NCBI RefSeq assembly: GCF_000011645.1
Contig: NC_006270.3
Location: 1,361,501-1,425,500, forward strand
Length of the DNA stretch: 64,000 nt
Origin: Bacillus licheniformis DSM 13 = ATCC 14580
Lineage (GTDB): Bacteria; Bacillota; Bacilli; Bacillales; Bacillaceae
Reading direction: 5' to 3'
In this document: positions 28,063 to 36,762 of the stretch, piece after piece
Position numbering within the stretch: position 1 is the first letter of the stretch
Layout: every line of letters begins with the position of its first letter
Translations under genes and position numbers: made by a program
Notes under the pieces: generated by a model
The model's input: the letters and a program-made list of their open reading frames with translations, nothing else
What the model was told of the DNA's origin: nothing
Database searches by the model: none

Positions 28063-28116
28063 TTTCACGCTCCTATTGCTATCATATCCTTTGATGCCTT
28101 AATCATAAACAAAGAC

Positions 28117-28145
28117 TGTGGGATAAACATGAAAACATTGTGGGA
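28117..28145 (-). promoter_or_regulatory. Repeats in the htrA upstream region, possible CssR site
   Basis: On the + strand TGTGGGA occurs at 28117-28123 and 28139-28145 (22-bp period) with CATGAAAA between. Read on the htrA strand this gives TCCCACA/TTTTCATG/TCCCACA, resembling the octamer repeats known at B. subtilis htrA. A TTGACA lies next to it but I see no good -10. Confidence 0.4.
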
Positions 28146-28147
28146 AA

Positions 28148-28175
28148 TTGTCAAAGAAAAAGGATAGAATATATA
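28148..28175 (+). promoter_or_regulatory. Candidate promoter of proG
   Basis: TTGTCA (28148-28153), 16 bp, TATATA (28170-28175), about 43 nt before proG. It overlaps the htrA upstream region on the other strand. Confidence 0.4.
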
Positions 28176-28217
28176 GGGTGCTATTTATAATATGACATGT
28201 CAGAGGTGTTCTAAACG

Positions 28218-29030
28218 TTGAACAAGATTGGATTTATCGGATACGGAAGCATGGCACAGATGATTGCGGTGAAACTGCTAGATCAGGGGAAAATCAGGGA
28301 TGACATGGTGGTCGTCAGCTCAAGGAATGACGGGAAAACAGAGGAGCTGAAAAAGCTTTATCCGAATGTCGCCTGTCAATCAGCTGATGAGCTCGCCAAA
28401 CAGTGCGGCCTGATCTTCATCTGTGTACCGCCGATGGCGGTAAAAGAAACGCTTGAAAAAATACAGCCGTTTCTTCAGGAGGATGTCCACATCGTTTCGA
28501 TTGCCGCGGGGGTCGAGCTTGACCGGCTTCACGACTGGACAAGCGGACAGGTGACGAGATACATTCCGACACTCACATCTGAAGCCGGGATCGGCGTTTC
28601 GCTTGTTGTCCACGGCGAGCGGGTCGCTGAGGCGGACAAAAGCCGGCTGGAAGAATATCTTTCCGCCTTCAGCACAGTCAAACAGATCAATGAGAGAGAT
28701 ATTGACGCTGCGAGCAATTTAACAAGCTCTTCACCGGGGTTCATCGCTTCGATTTTTGAAGAATTTGCTCAAGCCGCCGTCAGAAACAGCAGCCTCACGA
28801 AAGAAGAAGCGTTTCAATTTCTGATTCATTCATTGCTGGGAACAGGCAAGCTGTTAATGGAAAAAGACATGACGTTTGCTCAAACGCTTGATCGGGTGGC
28901 GACAAAAGGCGGCATAACCGCAGAAGGTGCGGAAGTCATTCAAGATGCCATGCCGGAAGTCTTTGACGAGCTGTTTGCCAGAACGATGAAGAAATATGAA
29001 GTCATCAAAGACGCTGTCCGCCGGCAGTGA
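28218..29030 (+). CDS. proG: Pyrroline-5-carboxylate reductase ProG
   Basis: This enzyme performs the last step of proline synthesis, reducing 1-pyrroline-5-carboxylate with NAD(P)H. The N-terminal Rossmann motif is IGFIGYGSMAQ; the C-terminal dimerisation domain contains the family motif around SSPGFIASIFEEFAQAA. It has 270 aa. The start is TTG 28218, 9 nt after AGAGGTG (28202-28208). It is one of several isoenzymes in Bacillus; here it stands alone between htrA and the dpp operon, as in B. subtilis. Confidence 0.9.
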   Translation: MNKIGFIGYGSMAQMIAVKLLDQGKIRDDMVVVSSRNDGKTEELKKLYPNVACQSADELAKQCGLIFICVPPMAVKETLEKIQPFLQEDVHIVSIAAGVELDRLHDWTSGQVTRYIPTLTSEAGIGVSLVVHGERVAEADKSRLEEYLSAFSTVKQINERDIDAASNLTSSSPGFIASIFEEFAQAAVRNSSLTKEEAFQFLIHSLLGTGKLLMEKDMTFAQTLDRVATKGGITAEGAEVIQDAMPEVFDELFARTMKKYEVIKDAVRRQ

Positions 29031-29063
29031 ACCGCGGCATTCATCGACATATCCGGATATCCG

Positions 29064-29093
29064 CAAGCTGCCTGACCAGGCAGCTTTTTTATT
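29064..29093 (+). terminator. Terminator after proG
   Basis: AGCTGCCTG, ACC loop, AGGCAGCT followed by six T (29065-29090). Confidence 0.88.
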
Positions 29094-29157
29094 TGCATTC
29101 GACAACATTCATCAAAATTCCAATTTTATATTAAATTTCTAAAATTACCAATTGTTA

Positions 29158-29199
29158 TTGCATTTCTATTAAAATTCTAATATAATTTGTTAGAATATT
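29158..29199 (+). promoter_or_regulatory. dppA promoter with CodY-like box
   Basis: TTGCAT (29158-29163), 17 bp and a perfect TATAAT (29181-29186) lie in a very AT-rich leader. ATTTGTTAGAATATT at 29185-29199 matches the CodY motif at 11 of 15 positions and covers the transcription start. The B. subtilis dpp operon is CodY-repressed, which fits. Confidence 0.6.
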
Positions 29200-29245
29200 C
29201 CCAAAATAATAAAAAATTTGAGACGTTTTTAAGGGGTGGTTTTTT

Positions 29246-30070
29246 GTGAAGCTGTATATGTCTGTTGATATGGAGGGGATTTCCGGGCTTCCGGATGATA
29301 CGTTCGTCGATTCAAGCAAGCCGAACTATGAGAGAGGCCGGAAGATCATGACGGACGAGGCCAATCATGTGATTGACGAAGCGTTCAAAAATGGATGCAG
29401 AGAGGTGATTGTTAATGACAGCCACTCTAAAATGAACAACCTGTTAATTGAGAGGCTCCATCCTGAAGCGCGGCTTATTTCGGGAGATGTCAAGCCGTTT
29501 TCGATGGTTCAGGGGCTTGATGATACATACGACGGAGCCGTGTTCGTCGGCTACCATGCGAGAGCGTCGATGAGAGGCGTGATGTCGCACAGCATGATTT
29601 TCGGCGTCAGACATTTTTACATCAACGATCAGGCGGTCGGCGAGCTGGGGTTCAACGCCTATGTTGCCGGTTATTACGGCGTCCCGGTCATCATGGCTGC
29701 CGGTGACAGCGAGGCGGCAGCTGAGGCGGAGGAGCTGATTCCGAACGTAACGACAGCAGCCGTCAAAGAAACGGTCTCCCGTTCGGCGGTCAAATGTCTG
29801 ACGCCGGAGAAAGCGGGGCGGCTATTAAGAGAACGGATGGCATATGCGATTCAAAACCGCGGTCAAGTCAAGCCGCTCACACCTCCGGACAGGCCGGTGC
29901 TGCGGATAGAATTTGCCAATTACGGCCAAGCCGAGTGGGCCAGTCTGATGCCGGGTGCTGAAATCGAACCGCAAACGACGACTGTCCGCTATCAAGCGAA
30001 AGACATTCTTGAAGCCTATCAAGCGATGCTTGTCATGACCGAGCTTGCGATGAGAACGACATTCTCCTAG
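29246..30070 (+). CDS. dppA: D-aminopeptidase DppA (M55)
   Basis: This zinc D-aminopeptidase of 274 aa, the same length as in B. subtilis, forms a decameric self-compartmentalised enzyme that hydrolyses peptides with D-amino acids such as D-Ala-D-Ala from cell-wall turnover. Metal ligands are in MSVDMEGISG (Asp, Glu), NDSHSKMNN and GYHARAS. GTG 29246 follows AAGGGGTGG. It is the first gene of dppABCDE; only 15 nt separate it from dppB. Confidence 0.93.
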   Translation: MKLYMSVDMEGISGLPDDTFVDSSKPNYERGRKIMTDEANHVIDEAFKNGCREVIVNDSHSKMNNLLIERLHPEARLISGDVKPFSMVQGLDDTYDGAVFVGYHARASMRGVMSHSMIFGVRHFYINDQAVGELGFNAYVAGYYGVPVIMAAGDSEAAAEAEELIPNVTTAAVKETVSRSAVKCLTPEKAGRLLRERMAYAIQNRGQVKPLTPPDRPVLRIEFANYGQAEWASLMPGAEIEPQTTTVRYQAKDILEAYQAMLVMTELAMRTTFS

Positions 30071-30085
30071 GAAGGTGGGATGAAA

Positions 30086-31012
30086 ATGGCGGGTTACATC
30101 ATGAAGCGGCTGCTGTGGATGCTGGCAACCATTTTGGTGATCACGACATTGACCTTTGTGATGATGAAAGTGATTCCGGGCTCTCCCTTCAATGAAGAAA
30201 GAAATACGAACGAAGCGGTTCAGCGCAACCTTGAGGCTTACTATCAGCTGGATGAGCCTCTCTTTGTTCAATATTTGTACTATGTAAAGTCGATCGTTAC
30301 CTTTGATTTCGGGCCGTCGATCAAGCAGCCTTCGCAAAGCGTGAACGACTTGCTGTCAAGAGGATTTCCCGTTTCGTTTGAGCTGGGGATGACGGCGCTT
30401 ATTGTGGCGGTCATTTCCGGAATCGCACTCGGAATCTTTGCTGCGCTGCGGCAAAACGGCATCATCGACTATATAGCGATGACCATTGCCGTACTCGGCA
30501 TTTCGGTTCCCAACTTTATTATGGCAACCTTGCTGATACAGCAATTTGCCGTTAATTGGAACATATTCCCTCCGTCGACATGGACGAGCCCGCTTCATAT
30601 GGTGCTTCCGACTGCGGCTTTGGCGATGGGGCCGCTGGCGATTATCGCAAGGCTGACCCGATCCAGCATGATCGAAGTGCTGACGCAGGATTATATCCGA
30701 ACAGCCCGGGCTAAAGGGCTTTCCCCTTTTAAAATTGTCATGAAGCACGCCCTGAAAAACGCCCTTATGCCTGTTGTAACGATTCTCGGGACGCTTACCG
30801 CTGCGATTTTAACGGGGAGCTTCGTCATCGAAAAAATCTTTGCGATTCCGGGCATGGGAAAATATTTTGTTGAAAGCATCAACTCCCGCGATTACCCCGT
30901 GATTATGGGCACCACCGTTTTTTACAGCATCATCCTCATCATCATGTTGTTTCTCGTTGACATGGCCTACGGAATACTGGATCCGCGTATTAAACTGCAT
31001 AAGAAAGGGTGA
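30086..31012 (+). CDS. dppB: DppB, dipeptide ABC importer permease
   Basis: This permease of 308 aa has six membrane segments and ends PRIKLHKKG exactly as in B. subtilis. The conserved peptide-permease loop is DYIRTARAKGLSPFKIVMKHALKNALMP. AAGGTGG at 30072-30078 is too close to ATG 30080 and well placed for ATG 30086. With DppC it forms the channel for dipeptides. Confidence 0.93.
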   Translation: MAGYIMKRLLWMLATILVITTLTFVMMKVIPGSPFNEERNTNEAVQRNLEAYYQLDEPLFVQYLYYVKSIVTFDFGPSIKQPSQSVNDLLSRGFPVSFELGMTALIVAVISGIALGIFAALRQNGIIDYIAMTIAVLGISVPNFIMATLLIQQFAVNWNIFPPSTWTSPLHMVLPTAALAMGPLAIIARLTRSSMIEVLTQDYIRTARAKGLSPFKIVMKHALKNALMPVVTILGTLTAAILTGSFVIEKIFAIPGMGKYFVESINSRDYPVIMGTTVFYSIILIIMLFLVDMAYGILDPRIKLHKKG

Positions 31013-31016
31013 GCTT

Positions 31017-31976
31017 ATGAGCCTTCCAGTCCGCACAGAAAAAGAAGCGTCTTCAGGCAGTGATATCCCTGTTGAATGGTTTGCCCCGCTGAAACAGAAG
31101 CAGGATGAGCGTGAATCCGTCGCAAGGCCGAGTCTGTCATATTGGCAGAACGCCTGGCGGATTTTAAGGAAAAACAAGCTGGCGATGGCGGGATTGGGCG
31201 TGTTAATCTTCCTGTTCTTCATGGCTGCTCTCGGACCGGTTCTTTCTCCGCACAGCGTCACCCAGCAGACGCTATCCGAGCAAAACCTGCCTCCGTCGAC
31301 GGAGCATTGGTTCGGAACTGATGAGCTCGGACGCGATGTGTTTACAAGAACGTGGTACGGAGCGAGGATTTCTCTGTTTGTCGGTGTTATGGCGGCTTTG
31401 ATCGATTTTGCAATCGGCGTCATCTACGGCGGCATCGCCGGCTATAAAGGCGGCAAAACAGACCACGCCATGATGCGGGTCATCGAAGTGCTGCACGGAC
31501 TGCCTTATTTATTGGTCGTCATTCTTCTCATGGTCATGATGGGGCCTGGACTCGGGACGATCCTCGTCGCGCTGACTGTCACCGGCTGGGTCGGCATGGC
31601 GCGGATCGTCAGGGGGCAGGTTTTGAAGGTGAAGCATGATGAGCATGTTCTCGCATCCAAAACCTTCGGAGCGAAAACGGTAAGGATCATCAGGCGGAAT
31701 CTGCTTCCTAACATGATGGGAGCGATCATCGTCCAGATGACCTTGACGGTGCCGTCGGCCATTTTTGCCGAGGCATTTCTCAGTTTCCTCGGTTTGGGCA
31801 TTCAAGCCCCGTTTGCGAGCTGGGGTGTCATGGCGAACGACGGCCTTCCGGTGATCTTGTCGGGACACTGGTGGCGGCTGTTTTTTCCCGCTTTCTTTAT
31901 TTCATTAACTATGTTCGCCTTTAATGTTGTTGGAGACGGACTGCAGGATGCGTTAGATCCGAAGCTGAGGAGGTAA
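31017..31976 (+). CDS. dppC: DppC, dipeptide ABC importer permease
   Basis: This is a 319-aa permease with a cytoplasmic N-terminal tail (about 45 residues) and six membrane segments. The EAA-type loop ASKTFGAKTVRIIRRNLLPNMMG and the C-terminus GDGLQDALDPKLRR are typical of OppC/DppC. It starts 4 nt after dppB, behind AAGGGTGAG. Confidence 0.93.
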   Translation: MSLPVRTEKEASSGSDIPVEWFAPLKQKQDERESVARPSLSYWQNAWRILRKNKLAMAGLGVLIFLFFMAALGPVLSPHSVTQQTLSEQNLPPSTEHWFGTDELGRDVFTRTWYGARISLFVGVMAALIDFAIGVIYGGIAGYKGGKTDHAMMRVIEVLHGLPYLLVVILLMVMMGPGLGTILVALTVTGWVGMARIVRGQVLKVKHDEHVLASKTFGAKTVRIIRRNLLPNMMGAIIVQMTLTVPSAIFAEAFLSFLGLGIQAPFASWGVMANDGLPVILSGHWWRLFFPAFFISLTMFAFNVVGDGLQDALDPKLRR

Positions 31977-31983
31977 TGTATTT

Positions 31984-32982
31984 TTGCGGAAAAAAGTATT
32001 GGAAGTCGAGAATTTGCATGTTTCATTTACGACATACGGCGGAACGGTCAAAGCCGTCCGCGGCGTGAGCTTTGAGTTATATGAGGGGGAGACGTTTGCG
32101 ATTGTCGGCGAGTCGGGATGCGGAAAAAGCGTGACATCGCAAAGCATCATGCGGCTTTTGCCGAAGTTTTCGGCAACGGTCACAGACGGTGCGATCCGCT
32201 TTAAGGGAAAAGACTTGCGCCACCTGTCCGAAAAAGAGATGAGAAAGATCAGAGGAGCCGAAATCTCAATGATCTTCCAGGATCCGATGACGGCCCTGAA
32301 TCCGACCTTGACCGTCGGAGACCAGCTGGCAGAAGCGCTGTTGGAACATCGGCCCGTGTCTAAAACAGACGCTCGAAAAGCAGTCATTTCGATGCTTGAG
32401 CTCGTCGGGATCCCGAATCCGAAAGAGCGTTTGAGGCAGTATCCGCACCAATTCAGCGGAGGGATGAGGCAGCGGATCGTAATCGCCATGGCGCTCATCT
32501 GCGAACCGGAGATTTTGATTGCGGATGAACCGACGACCGCGCTTGATGTCACCATTCAGGCGCAAATTCTTGAGCTTTTTAAAGACATTCAGCGGAAAAC
32601 CGGGGTATCCATCATTTTAATCACCCATGATTTGGGCGTAGTCGCACAGACGGCAGACAGAATCGCCGTGATGTACGCAGGGAAAATAGCTGAAACGGGA
32701 GCGAGGAGGGATATTTTTTACCGTCCGCAGCACCCGTATACAAAAGGCTTGCTGCACTCCGTTCCGAGGCTTGACCTTGAAGATGCAGACCTCGTTCCGA
32801 TTGACGGAACACCGCCGGATTTGTTTTCTCCGCCTGAAGGATGTCCGTTTACGGCGCGCTGTTCCCGCGCAATGGAAGTGTGCGGCAAAATCCATCCTGC
32901 CGTTACAGAAGTCTCGGCGGGTCATCGAGTGTGCTGCTGGCTTCAGGATGAAAGGGCAAAAAGGGCTCTGCTGACAACATAA
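31984..32982 (+). CDS. dppD: DppD, dipeptide ABC importer ATPase
   Basis: This ATPase of 332 aa shows Walker A GESGCGKS (about residues 42-49), signature FSGGMRQR, Walker B ILIADEP and switch His in LITHD. The C-terminal oligopeptide-transporter extension has a Cys cluster (GCPFTARCSRAMEVC ... CC). The start is TTG 31984, 8 nt after GAGGAGG. B. subtilis DppD is alone in this operon; the second ATPase of the system may be YkfD, encoded downstream. Confidence 0.92.
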   Translation: MRKKVLEVENLHVSFTTYGGTVKAVRGVSFELYEGETFAIVGESGCGKSVTSQSIMRLLPKFSATVTDGAIRFKGKDLRHLSEKEMRKIRGAEISMIFQDPMTALNPTLTVGDQLAEALLEHRPVSKTDARKAVISMLELVGIPNPKERLRQYPHQFSGGMRQRIVIAMALICEPEILIADEPTTALDVTIQAQILELFKDIQRKTGVSIILITHDLGVVAQTADRIAVMYAGKIAETGARRDIFYRPQHPYTKGLLHSVPRLDLEDADLVPIDGTPPDLFSPPEGCPFTARCSRAMEVCGKIHPAVTEVSAGHRVCCWLQDERAKRALLTT

Positions 32983-33015
32983 TCATAAAATCGATTTTTC
33001 AAATGGGGGGATTTG

Positions 33016-34641
33016 ATGAAAAGGCTGACGAGCGTGTTGGCTTCCGCATTTGCGGTCATCCTGCTGTTCGGATGTACGGCAAATGAACAGGCGGGGCAGG
33101 AAACGAAGAAGAAAGCGAAAGAAACGGCTGGAGAACAGGTTCTGAGGCTGAACAACGAAAATGAACCGACATCTTTTGATCCGCCGATCGGCTTTAATAA
33201 TGTCTCATGGCAGGCGCTGAACAATCTGATGGAAGGTTTGACAAGACTTGGCGCAGACCATGAGCCCGAAGCGGCGTCCGCCGAAAAGTGGAACATTTCC
33301 GACGACGGGAAGACATATACTTTTACAATCCGTGATGATGCCAAATGGTCAAACGGAGACCCTTTAACCGCCGGGGATTTTGAATATGCGTGGAAGCGTC
33401 TGCTCGATCCGAAAACGGGCTCCTCTGCCGCGTTTTTAGGCTACTTTATCGAAGGCGGTGAGGCCTTTAACAGCGGAAAAGGTTCAAAAGATGATGTCAA
33501 AGTCAAAGCGGTGGATGAAAAGACGCTTAAGGTGACGCTTGAAAGTCCGCAGCAGTCGTTTTTAAGCATTGTAGCCAATCCGGCCTTTTTCCCGGTTCCT
33601 CAGAAAATCGCCGAAGACAATCCGAAATGGCATGAAGAAGCAGCCACATTCGTCGGCAACGGTCCGTTTAAGCTGGCAGAATGGAAGCACGATGAAAGCT
33701 TTACGATGGTAAAGAGCGATACGTATTGGGACCGGGATACTGTGAAGCTTGATAAAGTGACATGGGCGATGGTCGATGACCGAAATACCGACTACCAAAT
33801 GTTCGAGTCGAATGAACTTGATACGGCTTATGTCCCGGCTGAAATGAGCGAGAAGCTGATGGGCTCTGATGAGGTGAAGGTGTTTGATCAGGCGGGTCTT
33901 TATTTTTACAGGTTCAATGTCAATAAAGAGCCGTTCCAGAATGAAAAAATCAGAAAAGCGTTTGCGATGGCCGTCGATCAGCAGGAAATCGTCGATTACG
34001 TCACGAAAAACGGTGAAAAACCGGCACGCGGATTTGTGTCTCCGGGAATCAAAGGGCCGAACGGCAAGGATTTTCGCGAGGAAGGCGGCGATTTGCTCAA
34101 ATATAACGCCGATGAAGCGAAACAGCTGCTCGAAAAAGGCATGAAGGAGGAAAACTACGAAAAGCTGCCCGCCGTTACCTTGACATACAGCACAAAACCG
34201 GAGCATAAAAAAATGGCGGAAGCGGTTCAGCAAAAACTGAAAAGTACGCTCGGCGTCGATGTGAAGCTCGCCAATATGGAATGGAACACATTCCTTGAAG
34301 AACAGAAGGCGCTCAAGTTCCAGTTTTCCCAAAGCTCTTTTCTGGCTGATTATGCGGATCCTATCAACTTCCTGGAAAGCTTTCAAACGGGTAACGCAAT
34401 GAACAGAACCGGCTGGGGCAATTCAGAGTATGACGAGCTGATCAAGGCGGCGAAAAATGAAGCTGATGAAGAAAAGCGCACTGAGCTGCTGCATCAGGCT
34501 GAAGAACTGCTGTTTGAAGGGATGCCGATCATACCGATCCACTTCTATAATCAAGTCCATTTGGAAAAGGAGAATGTGAAAGGCATCGTCCGTCATCCTG
34601 TCGGCTACATTGAACTGAAATGGGCCGAAAAAACGTCATGA
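33016..34641 (+). CDS. dppE: DppE, dipeptide-binding lipoprotein
   Basis: This family 5 extracellular binding lipoprotein has 541 aa, a signal peptide with lipobox LLFGC (Cys about 21 residues in) and the family motif AVDQQEIVDYVTKNGEKPARG. It binds dipeptides, including murein peptides, for DppBCD. ATG 33016, 5 nt after GGGGGG, is preferred to TTG 33013. It is the last gene before a hairpin that partly separates dpp from ykf. Confidence 0.93.
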   Translation: MKRLTSVLASAFAVILLFGCTANEQAGQETKKKAKETAGEQVLRLNNENEPTSFDPPIGFNNVSWQALNNLMEGLTRLGADHEPEAASAEKWNISDDGKTYTFTIRDDAKWSNGDPLTAGDFEYAWKRLLDPKTGSSAAFLGYFIEGGEAFNSGKGSKDDVKVKAVDEKTLKVTLESPQQSFLSIVANPAFFPVPQKIAEDNPKWHEEAATFVGNGPFKLAEWKHDESFTMVKSDTYWDRDTVKLDKVTWAMVDDRNTDYQMFESNELDTAYVPAEMSEKLMGSDEVKVFDQAGLYFYRFNVNKEPFQNEKIRKAFAMAVDQQEIVDYVTKNGEKPARGFVSPGIKGPNGKDFREEGGDLLKYNADEAKQLLEKGMKEENYEKLPAVTLTYSTKPEHKKMAEAVQQKLKSTLGVDVKLANMEWNTFLEEQKALKFQFSQSSFLADYADPINFLESFQTGNAMNRTGWGNSEYDELIKAAKNEADEEKRTELLHQAEELLFEGMPIIPIHFYNQVHLEKENVKGIVRHPVGYIELKWAEKTS

Positions 34642-34649
34642 CCAAAATT

Positions 34650-34704
34650 GTCCGTCTGCTATTTTCTTTGTGCATACTGCCGCACAGGAGCGGACGGACT
34701 TTTC
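34650..34704 (+). terminator. Hairpin between dppE and ykfA (partial terminator)
   Basis: GTCCGTCTGC (34650-34659) pairs with GCGGACGGAC (34690-34699), 9 of 10 bases, with a 30-nt loop and four T after it. The short T-run and long loop suggest incomplete termination, lowering ykf expression relative to dpp. Confidence 0.45.
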
Positions 34705-34723
34705 ATAAAGGGGGATGTCTCTG

Positions 34724-35647
34724 TTGAATATTGCGCCTCAAAGATTAATGAAGGGAGATACGGTTGGTGTGATTGCGCCGGCCAGTCCGCCCGTTCCTGA
34801 AAAGCTTGACCGGGCCGTCCGGTTTTTAAAAGAGCTTGGACTTGAAGTCAAAGTGGGACGCTCAGCCGCCGAAAGACACGGCTATTTGGCGGGGAGCGAT
34901 GAAGAGCGTCTGGGGGATCTGCACGACATGTTTGAAGACCGTTCGGTTAAGGCTGTCATCTGTGCCTGCGGAGGTTACGGAACGGCACGGATTGCCGGGA
35001 AAATTGACTACCGGCTCATCAAAAGCCGCCCGAAAATTTTTTGGGGCTATTCAGATATCACTTTTTTACATACAGCGATCAGGCAAAATACCGGACTTAT
35101 TACATTTCACGGACCGATGCTCAGTTCTGACATCGGCAAAGATGACGTGCATCCGCTTACCCGCCGCTCCTTTCAGCAGCTGTTTCAAAAAATGACGCTC
35201 TCTTATACAGAGGAACTGTCGCCTTTGGAAACGCTCGTACACGGCGCGGCGGAAGGGGAGCTCGTCGGCGGAAACCTCGCTCTTCTGGTGACGACGCTAG
35301 GTACGCCTTATGAAATTGATACGAAAGGAAAGCTTTTGTTTATCGAGGATGTCGATGAAGAGCCTTATCGAATCGACCGGATGCTGAATCAATTAAAAAT
35401 GGCCGGGAAATTATCGGACGCCGCCGGCATCCTGCTGTGCGATTTTCATAACTGCATCCCGAAAAAACGCGATAAGTCGCTCACATTAAAAGAGGTTTTC
35501 CAAGATTATATCGCCTCTGAAGGAAAACCGGCGCTGTCCGGCTTTAAAATCGGCCATTGTTCACCGAATATCGCCGTACCGGTAGGAGTGAAAGCCGTCC
35601 TTGACGCCGGCAAAAAACGGCTCACCATCGAACCGGGAATTTCTTAA
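34724..35647 (+). CDS. ykfA: YkfA, LD-carboxypeptidase (S66)
   Basis: This S66 muramoyltetrapeptide carboxypeptidase of 307 aa removes the terminal D-Ala from murein peptides in the cytoplasm. The nucleophile Ser is expected in FWGYSDITFLH, with Glu/His later (FIEDVDEEPYRIDRML; GFKIGHCSPN). AAGGGGG directly touches ATG 34715 but is 9-10 nt before TTG 34724, and the B. subtilis protein begins similarly to the TTG reading, so the rare TTG start is chosen. It overlaps the upstream in-frame ATG of ykfB by one base only. Confidence 0.88.
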   Translation: MNIAPQRLMKGDTVGVIAPASPPVPEKLDRAVRFLKELGLEVKVGRSAAERHGYLAGSDEERLGDLHDMFEDRSVKAVICACGGYGTARIAGKIDYRLIKSRPKIFWGYSDITFLHTAIRQNTGLITFHGPMLSSDIGKDDVHPLTRRSFQQLFQKMTLSYTEELSPLETLVHGAAEGELVGGNLALLVTTLGTPYEIDTKGKLLFIEDVDEEPYRIDRMLNQLKMAGKLSDAAGILLCDFHNCIPKKRDKSLTLKEVFQDYIASEGKPALSGFKIGHCSPNIAVPVGVKAVLDAGKKRLTIEPGIS

Positions 35648-35664
35648 TGGGAAAGGAGGCCGCC

Positions 35665-36762
35665 ATGAAGATTGCCGAGATTACGACAAACCGCATCGCC
35701 GTTCCGCTGAAAAAACCTTTTAAAACAGCGCTTCGAACCGTCCGCACCGCAGAAGCCGTCATTGTCAAAGTAACGGCTGAAAACGGGATGACAGGCTGGG
35801 GAGAAGCGCCTCCGACTGCTGTTATTACCGGTGAGACGCTTGACAGTATTGAGGGGGCAGTCAACACGATTCTCGCACCCGCCCTCACCGGGTGCAACTT
35901 GCGAATGGCTGAGGCGATATTTCATGATATCGACAAGCTGATTGTTGGAAATACAAGCGCAAAGGCCGCTGTAGAAACAGCCGTCTACGATTGCTTGGCG
36001 CAGCTTTGCGGTCTTCCCCTGTATCAATTGCTGGGCGGATACAGACGGGAGATCGAGACGGATTTTACCGTCAGCGTCAATGACCCGGAAGAAATGGGGA
36101 AAGACGCGGCCCGCTATGTACAGGAAGGGTTTCGCACGCTCAAAATTAAGGTTGGAAAAAACGACATGGCAACAGACCTCGAACGGATCAGGGAAATCCG
36201 CAAACAAGCGGGTCCCGCTGTCCGAATCCGCGTGGACGCCAATCAAGGCTGGACGGCGAAACAGGCGGTCAAAGCCATTCGGAAAATGGAGGATGAGGGG
36301 CTTTCGATCGAGCTTGTCGAACAGCCGGTCCACCGGCTCGATCTCGAAGGCTTGAAACAGGTGACAGATGCCGTCGATACGCCGATTATGGCGGACGAAA
36401 GCGTGTTTACCCCAAGGGATGCTTTTCACGTGCTGAAAACGAGAAGCGCCGATCTCATCAATATTAAACTGATGAAGGCAGGCGGCATCCGCCAGGCGCT
36501 GAAAATCAACGCCATGGCAGAAGCGTGCGGAGTGGAATGCATGGCCGGAAGCATGATCGAGACAAGGCTCGGCATCACAGCGGCCGTCCACTTCGCAGCA
36601 AGCCAGAAAAATGTGACAAAATTCGATTTTGATGCGCCGCTCATGCTGAAGGAGGATATCGTTGAAGGCGGCATCCGCTATCATGCAGGAACGATCACGA
36701 TACCGGATGCTCCCGGACTCGGAATCACGAAAGTCTGCCATGAGGGGGGAGAGGACAAATGA
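35665..36762 (+). CDS. ykfB: L-Ala-D/L-Glu epimerase YkfB
   Basis: This 365-aa enolase-superfamily enzyme converts L-Ala-D-Glu to L-Ala-L-Glu so that murein peptides can be fully degraded. Visible are the catalytic Lys in LKIKVGKN, metal ligands in RVDANQG, ELVEQPV and MADESV, and the second Lys in NIKLMKAGG. AAAGGAGG at 35652-35659 selects ATG 35665. It overlaps ykfC by 4 nt (ATGA). Confidence 0.93.
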   Translation: MKIAEITTNRIAVPLKKPFKTALRTVRTAEAVIVKVTAENGMTGWGEAPPTAVITGETLDSIEGAVNTILAPALTGCNLRMAEAIFHDIDKLIVGNTSAKAAVETAVYDCLAQLCGLPLYQLLGGYRREIETDFTVSVNDPEEMGKDAARYVQEGFRTLKIKVGKNDMATDLERIREIRKQAGPAVRIRVDANQGWTAKQAVKAIRKMEDEGLSIELVEQPVHRLDLEGLKQVTDAVDTPIMADESVFTPRDAFHVLKTRSADLINIKLMKAGGIRQALKINAMAEACGVECMAGSMIETRLGITAAVHFAASQKNVTKFDFDAPLMLKEDIVEGGIRYHAGTITIPDAPGLGITKVCHEGGEDK

